Shown: one piece after another, positions 36,166-45,335 of the stretch
Layout: every line of letters starts with the position of its first letter
Position numbering within the stretch: the stretch's first letter is position 1
Assembly (NCBI GenBank): GCA_009360345.1
Contig: SPDP01000001.1
Coordinates: 1,054,001-1,118,000, forward strand
Direction: 5' to 3'
Length of the DNA: 64,000 nucleotides
Source: Alcaligenaceae bacterium SAGV5
GTDB taxonomy: Bacteria; Pseudomonadota; Gammaproteobacteria; Burkholderiales; Burkholderiaceae_B
Position numbers and translations under genes: made by a program
The notes under the pieces: generated by a model
Told to the model about the DNA's origin: nothing
The model's input: the letters and a program-made list of their open reading frames with translations, nothing else
Database searches by the model: none

Positions 36166-37032
36166 ATGTCCGCAGCGATCAGGATCCTGCAGGGAAAGTT
36201 CGGGCGCGTCGCATTGCTCGACATGAACATGCTCCTGGTGTCGCATGCGCATCACCATTGCCACGTGCTGATCAAGGCCTTCGGCGCGGACACGTATTTC
36301 TCGGTGCGCGGCCAGCCGCAGCCGCTGACGGACGACAGCGCCGTCCTGATCAACGCCTGGGAACCGCATTCGTACAGCCATAACGGCGCGGAGGTGCAGC
36401 GCACGGTCATCCTGGCGCTGTACATCGAACCCGGCTGGCTGGCTGGCATCCAGCAGGCGCTGACGGTCAGCGCGCATCCCCATTTCTTCCAGCAACCCTG
36501 TGTCGCCCTGTCGCCGGCGGCGCGCAAGCTGGCCGATGCGCTGGCCCGCGACATGCTGCTGATGGCGGAGCTGCCGTCCGGCCAGTTGGAGGAGCGCCTG
36601 TTCGAACTGATGATCGCCACGATCGAACATCATTCCGAATGGCGCAGTTACCAGTCGCTGCTGGGCACCCTGCGGCAGCATCACGGCGACGTGCGCATCC
36701 GCAAGGCGATCAGCCGCATGCGCGAGAACATCGGGCAGTCGCTGGACATGGACGTGCTGGCGGCCGAGTGCGGCCTGTCCCGGGCGCATTTTTTCGAACT
36801 GTTCCGCAAGACGACCAAGCTGACGCCGCGCGTGTACGCCAACGTGCTGCGCATGGAAGCGGCCATCACCGCGCTGACCGCGGGCCAGACGCCCATCGCG
36901 GACCTGGCCTACGACATGGGCTTTTCCGCGCCCGGCCATTTCACCCGCTTCTTCCGCGAGCACCTGGGCACCACGCCCACCGAGTATCGCCGCGTGGTGG
37001 ACCTGCTCGAACCGGCCAGGGACGGGCGCTGA
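36166..37032 (+). CDS. AraC-family regulator, probable activator of the furoate genes
   Basis: 288 residues. A cupin-like N-terminal sensing domain with an early H-A-H-H-H-C-H-V segment is followed by the AraC double helix-turn-helix (about 190-285: C-G-L-S-R-A-H-F-F-E-L-F, and M-G-F-S-A-P-G-H-F-T-R-F-F-R). It lies 172 bases upstream of the hmf operon in the same direction and is its most likely activator, responding to furoate or furoyl-CoA. This is inferred from position only. Confidence 0.9.
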   Translation: MSAAIRILQGKFGRVALLDMNMLLVSHAHHHCHVLIKAFGADTYFSVRGQPQPLTDDSAVLINAWEPHSYSHNGAEVQRTVILALYIEPGWLAGIQQALTVSAHPHFFQQPCVALSPAARKLADALARDMLLMAELPSGQLEERLFELMIATIEHHSEWRSYQSLLGTLRQHHGDVRIRKAISRMRENIGQSLDMDVLAAECGLSRAHFFELFRKTTKLTPRVYANVLRMEAAITALTAGQTPIADLAYDMGFSAPGHFTRFFREHLGTTPTEYRRVVDLLEPARDGR

Positions 37033-37051
37033 CCACCGGCTGGCGGGCGGT

Positions 37052-37066
37052 TTTCCCGTCGGGAAA
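37052..37066. other. Palindrome after the AraC-type gene
   Basis: TTTCCCG-T-CGGGAAA is a perfect inverted repeat 20 bases after the regulator stop. It could be a terminator stem for the regulator or an operator for the downstream hmf operon. Confidence 0.4.
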
Positions 37067-37152
37067 CTGAAAAATCAGACTCTATGGTAAGTGAGCCGAT
37101 GCGGCGGTAACGGCCGCGGGCAGGGTGCCGCTTATCTTTCTCCTCGCGCAGA

Positions 37153-37166
37153 CCGCCTGAAGGCGG
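37153..37166 (+). other. Short stable hairpin in the hmfA leader
   Basis: CCGCC-TGAA-GGCGG forms a 5-bp all-GC stem with a TGAA loop, 25 bases upstream of the small upstream reading frame. May shape the leader mRNA. Confidence 0.3.
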
Positions 37167-37191
37167 CATGCCCGGAACAGGAGGAAGACAC

Positions 37192-37212
37192 ATGTGGTGC
37201 TTGCATGAGTGA
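37192..37212 (+). CDS. Six-codon upstream open reading frame (MWCLHE)
   Basis: The best ribosome binding site of the operon leader, AGGAGGAAG, is placed 5-8 bases before ATG 37192, not before the hmfA ATG at 37205 (about 20 bases away). The frame ATG-TGG-TGC-TTG-CAT-GAG-TGA encodes six residues and overlaps the hmfA start by 8 bases. Ribosomes ending here could restart at hmfA, giving coupled or attenuated translation. Confidence 0.45.
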   Translation: MWCLHE

Positions 37213-40200
37213 CGCGGGCGTTCTGCCCGTGGCCGATGCGCCGTTCGTCGGGCGCCGGCTGGAGCGGGTCGAAGACACGGCGCTATTGTCGGGGCGCGGC
37301 GCCTATGGCGACGATCTGCCGGTCAAGCCGGGTACGCTGCACGCGGCCATCCTGCGGTCGCCCCATGCCCACGCCCGGGTGCTGGGCATCGATACGGGCG
37401 CCGCCGAGGCATTCCCGGGGGTCAGGTCGGTGTTGACGGGGGCCGACGTGAAGCGCTGGTCGCAGCCCTTCGTCGTGGGCGTGAAGTCGCCCATGGAACA
37501 TTGGTCGCTGGCCCAGGACCGTGTGCGCTACGTGGGCGAGCCGGTCGCCGTCGTCGTGGCCGAGGACCGCTATGTCGCCGAAGATGCGCTGGAGCTGATC
37601 CGGGTCGAGTACGAGGTGCTGCCCGTGGCCGTGGAGATCGAGGCGGCCATTGCCGAGGGCGCGCCGGTGCTGCATCCGGCGGTGGGCAGCAACGTCGTCA
37701 GCGACCGCAGTTTCAGCTACGGCGAGCCGGACGCCGCCTTCGAGGCGGCGGAACACCGCATCCAGCTCACTGTCCTCTATCCGAGAAATTCCTGCACGCC
37801 CATCGAAGGGGCGGTGGTGATCGCCGAACACCTGGCGGGCGACGAGGGCTACGAGGTCAGTTCCAATTTCATGGGACCGTTCTCGCTGCATTCGGTCATG
37901 GCGCTGGCGCTGAAGATTCCCGGCACGCGCCTGCGGCACAAGTTGCCCCGGGACTCGGGCGGCAGCTTCGGCGTGAAGCAGAGCGTCTTTCCCTACGTCG
38001 TGCTGATGTGCCTGGCTTCCCGCAAGGCGGGCGCGCCGGTGAAGTGGGTGGAGGATCGCCTGGAGCATCTGGTGGCCGCGACCTCGGCGACGTCCCGCCT
38101 GTGCACGATCGAGGCCGCCGTGGACGGCGAAGGGCGGATCGGCGCGTTGTCCTACGACCAGTTCGACGACGTGGGCGGCTATCTGCGCGCCCCCGAGCCG
38201 GCGACGTTCTATCGCATGCACGGCTGCCTGACCGGCGCCTATGCGATTCCCCACCTGAAGGTTCGCAACCGCGTGGTGCTGACCAATCGCACGCCCGCCG
38301 GGCTGGTGCGCGGTTTCGGCGGCCCCCAGGTGTATTTCGCGCTGGAGCGCCTGGTGCAGCGCATCGCGCAGCAACTGGGCATCGATCCGCTGGCGGTGTA
38401 CCGGCGCAATTTCGTGCAGCCCGAGGCGTTTCCTTACCGCGCCGCGGCGGGCGCCTTGCTGGACTCCGGCAACTATCCGTTGGCGGCCGAGATGGCCGAA
38501 CGCGAGGGCGGACTGGACGAACTGCTGCAACGGCGCGACACCGCCCGGGCCGAGGGCCGGTTGTATGGCATCGGCTATGCCGCGATCGTGGAGCCGTCCA
38601 TCTCCAACATGGGCTACATCAGCACGGTCATGACGGCGGAGCAGCGCGCCAAGGCCGGCCCCAAGAACGGCGCCACCGCCAGCGCCACCGTCAGCATTGA
38701 TCCGCTGGGCGGAGTGACGGTGGTGGTGGCTTCCTCGCCGGCGGGGCAGGGACACATGACCGTGTGCGCGCAGGTCGTCGCGGACGTGTTCGGCCTCGTG
38801 CCGCAGCAGGTGGCCGTGAACGTGGATTTCGACACGCAGAAGGATGCGTGGTCGGTCGCCGCGGGCAACTATTCCAGCCGTTTCGCCGGCGCGGTGGCGG
38901 GCACCGTGCATCTGGCGGCCAGCCGGCTGCGCGACAAGGTGGCGCGCATCGTGGCCCATCAACTGGCGTGCGACCCGGCCGACGTGGTGTTCGCCGGTGG
39001 CAAGGTGGGCCTGCCGGACGTGCCGGGCAAGATGCTGGCGTTCGCGCGCGCGGCCAGCAGCGCGCACTGGGCGCCGGGCCAGTTGCCGGAGGGCGAGTCG
39101 CCGGGACTGCGGGTGACCGAATTCTGGACGCCGCCCCAACTGACGGCTCCGGACGAGCAGGACCGCGTCAACACCTCGGCCGCCTACGGGTTCGCCTTCG
39201 ATATCTGCGCGGTCGAGATCGACCGCGACACCGGGCGCGTGCGCATCGATCGCTATGTCACCACGCATGACGCGGGCAAGCTGCTCAACCCGGCGCTGGC
39301 GGACGGCCAGATCCGCGGAGCCTTCGCCCAGGGGCTGGGCGCCGCGTTGATGGAGGAGTTCCGCTACGGAGGCGACGGCAGCTTCCAGTCCGGCACCTTC
39401 GCCGATTACCTGGTGCCGACCACCTGCGAGGTGCCCGATCCCGTCATCGTCCACCTGGAAACGCCGTCGCCGTTCACGCCGCTGGGCGCCAAGGGCCTGG
39501 GCGAGGGCAACAACATGAGCACGCCGGTGTGCGTGGCCAATGCCGTCGCGGATGCCCTGGCGCCGATCCGGGGCGCCTGCGACGTCCGGCTGCCGCTGAC
39601 GCCGCTCAAGGTCATGGAACTGATCGGATTCGACGATCCGCCGCCCAGCGCCGGCGCGCGCGAGGCCTCGGCGCCGTCCGCGAGCCCCGCCGCGCCGGGA
39701 AGCGGTTCGGGCAAGGCCCTGTCCGCCACCGGCAGTGTGCAGATCGCCGCGACGCCCGAAGTCGTCTTCAACGTGCTGCTCGATCCGCGGGCCCTGGCCA
39801 AGGTGGTACCGGGCTGTCATTCGCTGGAGGCAATCGGCGAGAACCGCTATCGCGCCGACGTGACGGTGGGCGTGGGCATGATCAAGGCCCGCTACGCGGC
39901 CGAGATCGCGCTGTCGGAACTCGATCCGCCGCATTCCCTGCGCCTGGCCGGTTCGGGCAGCTCGTCGCTGGGCGCCGCGCGCGGCAGCGGCAAGGTGCGG
40001 CTCGAGCCCAACGAAGGCGGCACGCGCCTCCTCTACGACTACAGCGCCGAGGTCAGCGGCAAGGTGGCCGCCGTGGGCAGCCGCATGCTGGAAGGAGCGG
40101 CCAAGATCGTCCTGGCGCAATTGTTTGAACAACTGGGCCGGCAGGCCAGCGGGCAGCCGACCCAGACCGGATCGCGCGGTTGGTGGCGCAAGCTGCTGGC

Positions 40201-40228
40201 GCGGCTCGGATGGAAGGGGGTGGCATGA
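37205..40228 (+). CDS. hmfA: 2-Furoyl-CoA dehydrogenase, molybdenum subunit with fused SRPBCC domain
   Basis: 1007 residues. Residues about 1-800 are a xanthine-dehydrogenase-family molybdopterin subunit, with G-R-G-A-Y-G-D-D near the start, G-G-S-F-G-V-K-Q at about 253 and the catalytic-Glu motif KGLGEG (E767). An SRPBCC/CoxG-like domain (about 835-985: G-S-V-Q-I-A-A-T-P-E-V-V-F-N-V-L-L-D) is fused to the C-terminus. With the FAD and iron-sulfur subunits downstream, an acyl-CoA synthetase and a crotonase, the set matches hmfABCDE of Cupriavidus basilensis, in which HmfABC hydroxylates 2-furoyl-CoA at C5. Substrate assignment rests on synteny. The operon junction with hmfB is ATGA. Confidence 0.8.
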   Translation: MSDAGVLPVADAPFVGRRLERVEDTALLSGRGAYGDDLPVKPGTLHAAILRSPHAHARVLGIDTGAAEAFPGVRSVLTGADVKRWSQPFVVGVKSPMEHWSLAQDRVRYVGEPVAVVVAEDRYVAEDALELIRVEYEVLPVAVEIEAAIAEGAPVLHPAVGSNVVSDRSFSYGEPDAAFEAAEHRIQLTVLYPRNSCTPIEGAVVIAEHLAGDEGYEVSSNFMGPFSLHSVMALALKIPGTRLRHKLPRDSGGSFGVKQSVFPYVVLMCLASRKAGAPVKWVEDRLEHLVAATSATSRLCTIEAAVDGEGRIGALSYDQFDDVGGYLRAPEPATFYRMHGCLTGAYAIPHLKVRNRVVLTNRTPAGLVRGFGGPQVYFALERLVQRIAQQLGIDPLAVYRRNFVQPEAFPYRAAAGALLDSGNYPLAAEMAEREGGLDELLQRRDTARAEGRLYGIGYAAIVEPSISNMGYISTVMTAEQRAKAGPKNGATASATVSIDPLGGVTVVVASSPAGQGHMTVCAQVVADVFGLVPQQVAVNVDFDTQKDAWSVAAGNYSSRFAGAVAGTVHLAASRLRDKVARIVAHQLACDPADVVFAGGKVGLPDVPGKMLAFARAASSAHWAPGQLPEGESPGLRVTEFWTPPQLTAPDEQDRVNTSAAYGFAFDICAVEIDRDTGRVRIDRYVTTHDAGKLLNPALADGQIRGAFAQGLGAALMEEFRYGGDGSFQSGTFADYLVPTTCEVPDPVIVHLETPSPFTPLGAKGLGEGNNMSTPVCVANAVADALAPIRGACDVRLPLTPLKVMELIGFDDPPPSAGAREASAPSASPAAPGSGSGKALSATGSVQIAATPEVVFNVLLDPRALAKVVPGCHSLEAIGENRYRADVTVGVGMIKARYAAEIALSELDPPHSLRLAGSGSSSLGAARGSGKVRLEPNEGGTRLLYDYSAEVSGKVAAVGSRMLEGAAKIVLAQLFEQLGRQASGQPTQTGSRGWWRKLLARLGWKGVA

Positions 40229-41064
40229 AGCCGGCGGTTTTCGATTACGTGCGCCTGGACGACGAGGCGCAGGCCTGCGACCTGCTGGCGCGGCATGGCG
40301 ACGAGGCCCGCATCCTGGCGGGCGGGCAGTCGCTGATCACGGTGCTGAACATGCGACTGGCGCAGCCATCGGTGCTGCTGGACGTCTCGCGCTGCGACGC
40401 GCTGGACTACGTGAAGGTGGCGGGGCGCATGCTGGAGGTCGGGGCCGCGGCCACCCAGGCCAGCGTGGAGTGGCGGCCGGACCTGGCCAGCGAGGTGCCG
40501 CTGCTGGCCTGCGCCTTTCCCCACATCTCGCATTTCCAGGTGCGCAACCGGGGCACCGTGTGCGGCTCGGTCGCGCACGCCGACCCCAGCGCGGAGCTGC
40601 CGCTGTGCCTGGCGCTGCTGGGCGGCGAAGTGGTGCTGTCGTCCAGGCGCGGCCGCCGGACCTTGCCGGCCAGGGATTTCTTCCAGGGCATGCTCACGAC
40701 GGCCCGCGCCGGCGACGAACTGATCGCCTGCGTGCGCTATCCGCTGGGCGTCGCGGGCACGGGCTACGCGTTCGAGGAGTTCTCGCTGCGCCACGGCGAT
40801 TTCGCCATCGCCGCCTGCGCGGCCGCGGTCAGCAAGGACACCATCCGCCTGGGCGTGGGAGGCGTGGCGGACCGGCCGACCGTCGTGCAATGGCCGCGCC
40901 TGCAGCAACGGGACCTGGAAACCGCCATCAACGATTTCGCCTGGACGCTGGGCGCGCAGGACGACGCGCACGCCAGCGCCGCCTACCGCCGGCGGTTGGT
41001 GCGGCAACTGGCGGCCCGGGCCATCGCGGCCGCCGCGGCGCGGGCGCAAGGAGACACGCCATGA
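40225..41064 (+). CDS. hmfB: 2-Furoyl-CoA dehydrogenase, FAD-binding subunit
   Basis: 279 residues; the medium, FAD-binding subunit of a molybdenum hydroxylase. The two flavin-binding motifs are visible: A-G-G-Q-S-L-I-T-V-L-N-M-R-L at about 34-47 and R-N-R-G-T-V-C-G-S-V-A-H-A-D at about 105-119. The start overlaps hmfA's stop and its own stop overlaps hmfC's start, each as ATGA, so the three subunits are made together. It transfers electrons from the iron-sulfur clusters to the final acceptor. Confidence 0.82.
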   Translation: MKPAVFDYVRLDDEAQACDLLARHGDEARILAGGQSLITVLNMRLAQPSVLLDVSRCDALDYVKVAGRMLEVGAAATQASVEWRPDLASEVPLLACAFPHISHFQVRNRGTVCGSVAHADPSAELPLCLALLGGEVVLSSRRGRRTLPARDFFQGMLTTARAGDELIACVRYPLGVAGTGYAFEEFSLRHGDFAIAACAAAVSKDTIRLGVGGVADRPTVVQWPRLQQRDLETAINDFAWTLGAQDDAHASAAYRRRLVRQLAARAIAAAAARAQGDTP

Positions 41065-41549
41065 ACATGGAAAAGACCCATCGCATCCGCTGCACGCTGA
41101 ACGGCAGGCAGCGCGAGGGTACGGCCGAGAGCCGCATGCTGCTGTCGGATTTCCTGCGGCACGAGCTGGGCGCCACCGGCACCCACGTGGGGTGCGAGCA
41201 CGGGGTGTGCGGCGCCTGCACCGTGCGCATCGACGGCGTGGCCGGCCGCTCCTGCCTGACGCTGGCCGTCCAGGTGGATGGCCGCAAGGTGGACACGGTC
41301 GAGGGCCTGGCGCGCGAGGGCGAGCTGGGCGACCTGCAACAGGCCTTCCGGCGGCACCACGCGCTGCAATGCGGCTTCTGCACCGCGGGCATCCTGATGT
41401 CGTGCGACGACTTCCTGGAACGGGTGCCGGATCCGACCGAGCAGCAGGTGCGGGACATGCTGTCGGGACACCTGTGCCGGTGCACCGGATACACGCCCAT
41501 CGTGCAGGCCGTCCTCGACGTGGCCGCCGCGCGCAACAAGAACACATAG
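41061..41549 (+). CDS. hmfC: 2-Furoyl-CoA dehydrogenase, [2Fe-2S] subunit
   Basis: 162 residues; the small subunit with two [2Fe-2S] clusters. The plant-type cluster is bound by C45, C50, C53 and C65 (GCEHGVCGAC); the second by C104, C107, C139 and C141 (QCGFC and LCRCTGY). All eight ligands are intact. Electrons pass from the molybdenum site in HmfA to FAD in HmfB. Confidence 0.85.
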   Translation: MNMEKTHRIRCTLNGRQREGTAESRMLLSDFLRHELGATGTHVGCEHGVCGACTVRIDGVAGRSCLTLAVQVDGRKVDTVEGLAREGELGDLQQAFRRHHALQCGFCTAGILMSCDDFLERVPDPTEQQVRDMLSGHLCRCTGYTPIVQAVLDVAAARNKNT

Positions 41550-41559
41550 GAGGCATCTG

Positions 41560-43086
41560 ATGCTGGATTTGGGACGTACATTCTTGCAGAGCGTGGAGCG
41601 CAATCCGGACGCGATCGCGGTGGTGGACGGCGATACCCGCCTGACCTACGCCGCATGGCTGGAGCAGATCCTGCGCGTGGCGCAAGGCTTGGACGAGTTG
41701 GGGCTCGGGCGCGGCGACCATTTGTTGGCGGTGTTGCAGAACCGCCTGGAAATGGCCACGCTGCACTGGGCCTGCCAGTTCCTGGGCGTGATCGTCACGC
41801 CGCTGAACTGGCGCGCCAAGCCCGAGGAAATCGATTACTGCCTGATCGACGCCTCGGCCCGGGCCATCGTCTACGAAGAAGTCAGCGCCGACGCCGTGGC
41901 GCAAGCGGGCGAGGCCGCGGGTGTGCCGCGCATCGTGGTCGGCGCGGACGGGCAGGCGACCCACACGTATGCCGGCCTGCTGGCCGCCGGGCCCTGGATG
42001 GCCGGCCCGCGCGCCACGGCGGATGACATCTCGCTGATGCTCTACACGTCGGGAACGACCGGCAAGCCCAAGGGCGTGCCGCGCCGCCATCGCCAGGAGC
42101 GGGCGGCCGCGCTGGGCCACGTGGCGCAGAACCAGTACGGGATAGGCGAATGCACGCTGGGCGTGATGCCGCTCTATCACACCATGGGCGTGCGTTCGCT
42201 GCTGGCGATGGCGCTGGTGGACGGGTGCTTCGTGTGCCTGCCGCGTTTTTCCCCGGCGGCCGCGCTCGGGGTGATCCAGCGCGAGCGGGTCAGCAACCTG
42301 TACCTGGTGCCGACGCTCTATCACGACCTGCTGGCGCACGCGGACTTCGCGGGCGCCGACATCTCCAGCGTCCGCAAGCTCGGCTTCGCCGGGGCGCCCA
42401 TGCACGACGCGCTGCTGCTGCGCCTGGACGAGGCGTTCCGGCCCGAGCTGTTCGTCAACCACTACGGCAGTTCCGAGGTCTACACCATGGCCATCAACCC
42501 CGATGCGCGCCGCAAGCCCGGCAGCGCGGGCCGCGCGGGCATCAATACGCGCCTGCGCCTGGTGCGGCTGGAGACGACCGATCCCGATGAGCTGGCGCCG
42601 CGTGGAACGGAAGGGCAGATCATCGCCGACCTGGCCGGGGACGAGGCGTTCGAGGGTTACTGGAACCGGCCCGACGCCGACGCCAAGTCGCTGCACGATG
42701 GTTGGTACTTCACCGGGGACACGGGCTACCTGGACGAGGACGGCGAGCTGCACGTGACCGGCCGGGTAGACGACATGATCATCAGCGGTGGCGAGAACAT
42801 CTCGCCGGTCGACATCGAGTCGGTACTGTCCCTGCATCCGGCCGTGGACGAGGTGGCCGTCGCCGGCCTGAGCGACGAGCGCTGGGGCCAGCGCGTCGTC
42901 GCGTTCATCAAGCGCAAGGACGCCGTCGACGGCGAAGCGCTGGACGCGTATTGCCGGGGCACCGATCTTGCCAATTTCAAGCGCCCGCGCGAGTACGTCT
43001 TCGTCGGCGAGATTCCCAAGTCCCCGGTGGGGAAGATCCTGCGCCGCAAGCTCACTGCCGGCGAGTTCGAGCCCGACCGTTCCTGA
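41560..43086 (+). CDS. hmfD: 2-Furoyl-CoA synthetase (AMP-forming)
   Basis: 508 residues, ANL-superfamily acyl-CoA ligase. The phosphate-binding motif Y-T-S-G-T-T-G-K-P-K-G is at 162-172, followed by the G-Y-W-N-R-P-D-A motif, Y-F-T-G-D-T-G-Y-L-D, and the C-terminal G-K-I-L-R-R-K with the catalytic Lys. It should activate furoate with ATP and CoA to start the pathway. A TAGGAGG ribosome binding site precedes the ATG. Placed between the dehydrogenase subunits and the crotonase, as in known furoate clusters. Confidence 0.8.
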   Translation: MLDLGRTFLQSVERNPDAIAVVDGDTRLTYAAWLEQILRVAQGLDELGLGRGDHLLAVLQNRLEMATLHWACQFLGVIVTPLNWRAKPEEIDYCLIDASARAIVYEEVSADAVAQAGEAAGVPRIVVGADGQATHTYAGLLAAGPWMAGPRATADDISLMLYTSGTTGKPKGVPRRHRQERAAALGHVAQNQYGIGECTLGVMPLYHTMGVRSLLAMALVDGCFVCLPRFSPAAALGVIQRERVSNLYLVPTLYHDLLAHADFAGADISSVRKLGFAGAPMHDALLLRLDEAFRPELFVNHYGSSEVYTMAINPDARRKPGSAGRAGINTRLRLVRLETTDPDELAPRGTEGQIIADLAGDEAFEGYWNRPDADAKSLHDGWYFTGDTGYLDEDGELHVTGRVDDMIISGGENISPVDIESVLSLHPAVDEVAVAGLSDERWGQRVVAFIKRKDAVDGEALDAYCRGTDLANFKRPREYVFVGEIPKSPVGKILRRKLTAGEFEPDRS

Positions 43087-43125
43087 TCCCGAAATTCCGT
43101 GCATGACCTACTGAAGGATATCTCC

Positions 43126-43932
43126 ATGCCCAAGCTCAACCATCCCGCCCACACCCTGCTCGAACAACTCGACGGCTTCGACGTCATCGTCGATGCGGAG
43201 CGCGAGCGCGCCGACATCGTCCTGAAGCGCCCGCCTTTCAACATCATCACCATGCCCGAGCGCGAGCAACTGCGCCTGGTGTTCGAGGCGCTGGACGAAG
43301 ATCCGCGCGTGCGCGTGATCGTGCTGCGGGCCGAAGGCGAGCATTTCTCCAGCGGCGGCGACATCCGCGGCTTCCTGGAGGCGACGCCCGAACATGTGTC
43401 CAGGCTGGCCTGGAACATCGCCGCGCCGGCCCGCTGCGCCAAGCCCGTGATCGCCGCCAACCGCGGCTATTGCTTCGGCGTGGGGTTCGAGATCTCGCTC
43501 GCCTGCGACTTCCGTATCGCCAGCGTGACGGCGCAATACGCGCTGCCCGAGCAGAAACTGGGGCAGATTCCCGGGTCGGGCGGTTCGGCGCGCCTGCAAA
43601 GCATGATCGGCATCGCCCGTACCAAGGACGTCGTGATGCGTTCGCGCCGCATTCCGGGCCAGCAGGCCTACGACTGGGGCTTCGTGGTCGAGTGCGTGGC
43701 CGACGACCAGCTCGAGGCCGCCACCGACAAGCTGGTGGACGAACTGCGCGGGTTCTCGCCGCTGGCACAGCGCACGGTCAAGAAGCTGCTGAACGACTCG
43801 GAAGATTCGCCGCTGTCCATCGCCATCGAACTCGAAGGCCATTGCTATAGCCGCCTGCGCACCTCCGAGGATTTCCGGGAAGGCGTCGAGGCGTTCCACG
43901 CCAAGCGCAAGCCGCAGTGGCAAGGCCGCTAA
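43126..43932 (+). CDS. hmfE: 2-Oxoglutaryl-CoA hydrolase (crotonase fold)
   Basis: 268 residues of the enoyl-CoA hydratase/isomerase family, with the oxyanion-hole segments H-F-S-S-G-G-D-I-R-G and R-G-Y-C-F-G-V-G-F-E. In the furoate pathway the homologue hydrolyses 2-oxoglutaryl-CoA, the ring-opened product, to 2-oxoglutarate. ATG 43126 was preferred over GTG 43099 because AAGGAT lies 7 bases before it. Without the cluster context it could only be called a crotonase. Confidence 0.75.
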   Translation: MPKLNHPAHTLLEQLDGFDVIVDAERERADIVLKRPPFNIITMPEREQLRLVFEALDEDPRVRVIVLRAEGEHFSSGGDIRGFLEATPEHVSRLAWNIAAPARCAKPVIAANRGYCFGVGFEISLACDFRIASVTAQYALPEQKLGQIPGSGGSARLQSMIGIARTKDVVMRSRRIPGQQAYDWGFVVECVADDQLEAATDKLVDELRGFSPLAQRTVKKLLNDSEDSPLSIAIELEGHCYSRLRTSEDFREGVEAFHAKRKPQWQGR

Positions 43933-43968
43933 GCCAGGGCGCCGCCTCATTCCAACAATGGAGACATC

Positions 43969-45324
43969 ATGACTACCACCACGGATACCGTACCCGGCGC
44001 CGTTGACCCCGAGTCCGCGGCCGATCCCGCGCAGTCGCGCAAGGCCTTCATGGCGGGCCTGGCGTCCACCTTCGGGTGGGCGCTGGACCTGTTCGACCTG
44101 TTCATCCTGCTGTACGTGGCGCCCATCATCGGGCGGCTGTTCTTTCCCTCGGACAAGCCGACCCTGTCGCTGGCGGCGGTCTACGCTTCGTTCGCGGTGG
44201 CGCTGCTGGTGCGGCCCCTGGGGTCGGCCGTGTTCGGCGCCTATGCGGACAAGCACGGCCGCAAGCGGGCGTTGATGATTTCCATGGTCGGCGTGGGACT
44301 GAGCACGGCGGCGTTCGGCCTCTTGCCGACCATCCACCAGGCCGGGATGGCCGCGCCCGTCATCTTCCTGGCGCTGCGCATCGTGCAGGGCCTGTTCGTG
44401 GGCGGCATCGTGGCCTCGACGCACACGATAGGCACGGAGTCGATCGCGCCGCGCCACCGCGGCCTGATGTCGGGGCTGGTGGGTAGCGGCGGCGCCGGCA
44501 TGGGTGCGCTGATGGCCTCCATCGTGTACTTCGCGCTGTCCTACGTATTTCCCGGCGACCGCTTCGACCAGATCGGCTGGCGCGTCATGTTTTTCTCGGG
44601 CCTGATCAGCACGGTTTTCGGCCTGGTGATGTACCGGCTGCTGGATGAAACGCCTTCCTTCAAGAAGATCCAGGCCGAGCGCGCCAGGCAGAAAGACGGG
44701 GCGGCCAGGCAGGCTTCGCCGCTCAAGACGCTGTTCGCGGGCGAGTACCGCAACGTGCTGCTGGTCAACCTGCTGATCACCTTCGGCGGCGGCGCGACCT
44801 ACTACATCACCGCCGGCTATCTGCCGACGCTGCTGAAACTGGTCGCGAACGTGCCGCACGAAAGTTCGGCGCTGATCCTGATGATCAGCTCGGTGGGCAC
44901 CATCGTCGGCGCGCTGGCCTTCGGTGCCCTGAGCGACATCATCGGCCGCAAGAAGACCTTCTACGCGCTGGGTGTCTTCTGCCTGGTGCTGCTGCCGTAC
45001 CTGTTCCTGCTCATCGCCAAGCCCGCGTCCCTGCCGCGGATCACGATGATCGCCTCGGCCATCGCCCTCTTGGGCGGTGCCATCATCGCGCCCGTCATGA
45101 TCTTCCTGAACGAACGCTTCCCGGCCAAGATGCGCGCCAGCGGCACGGGGTTGTCCTGGAACATCGGCTTCGCCGTCGGCGGCATGATGCCCACGGTGGT
45201 TTCGCTCCTGAGCGGTTCGCCGCAGGATATTCCCCATGTCCTGGCCATCACCTCGGCCTTGCTGGCGGTGGTCTATCTGGTGGGCGCCAAGGTCGCGCCC
45301 GAGACCCAGGGCCAGTTCGACTAG
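43969..45324 (+). CDS. MFS transporter, probable furoate carrier
   Basis: 451 residues with 12 predicted membrane helices. The conserved loop 2-3 motif is visible as G-A-Y-A-D-K-H-G-R-K-R-A, repeated in the second half as G-A-L-S-D-I-I-G-R-K-K. The general look is that of the aromatic acid/metabolite:H+ symporters. As the last gene of the hmf run, 36 bases after hmfE and with a GGAGACATC ribosome binding site, it probably imports furoate or a related acid. Confidence 0.85.
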   Translation: MTTTTDTVPGAVDPESAADPAQSRKAFMAGLASTFGWALDLFDLFILLYVAPIIGRLFFPSDKPTLSLAAVYASFAVALLVRPLGSAVFGAYADKHGRKRALMISMVGVGLSTAAFGLLPTIHQAGMAAPVIFLALRIVQGLFVGGIVASTHTIGTESIAPRHRGLMSGLVGSGGAGMGALMASIVYFALSYVFPGDRFDQIGWRVMFFSGLISTVFGLVMYRLLDETPSFKKIQAERARQKDGAARQASPLKTLFAGEYRNVLLVNLLITFGGGATYYITAGYLPTLLKLVANVPHESSALILMISSVGTIVGALAFGALSDIIGRKKTFYALGVFCLVLLPYLFLLIAKPASLPRITMIASAIALLGGAIIAPVMIFLNERFPAKMRASGTGLSWNIGFAVGGMMPTVVSLLSGSPQDIPHVLAITSALLAVVYLVGAKVAPETQGQFD

Positions 45325-45335
45325 GACGCAGGCGG

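Noticed and set aside
37283..40132. 949-aa minus-strand frame opposite hmfA
   Set aside because: Antisense shadow of a motif-complete molybdenum subunit; its Arg/His/Gly/Ala composition has no protein-like motifs.
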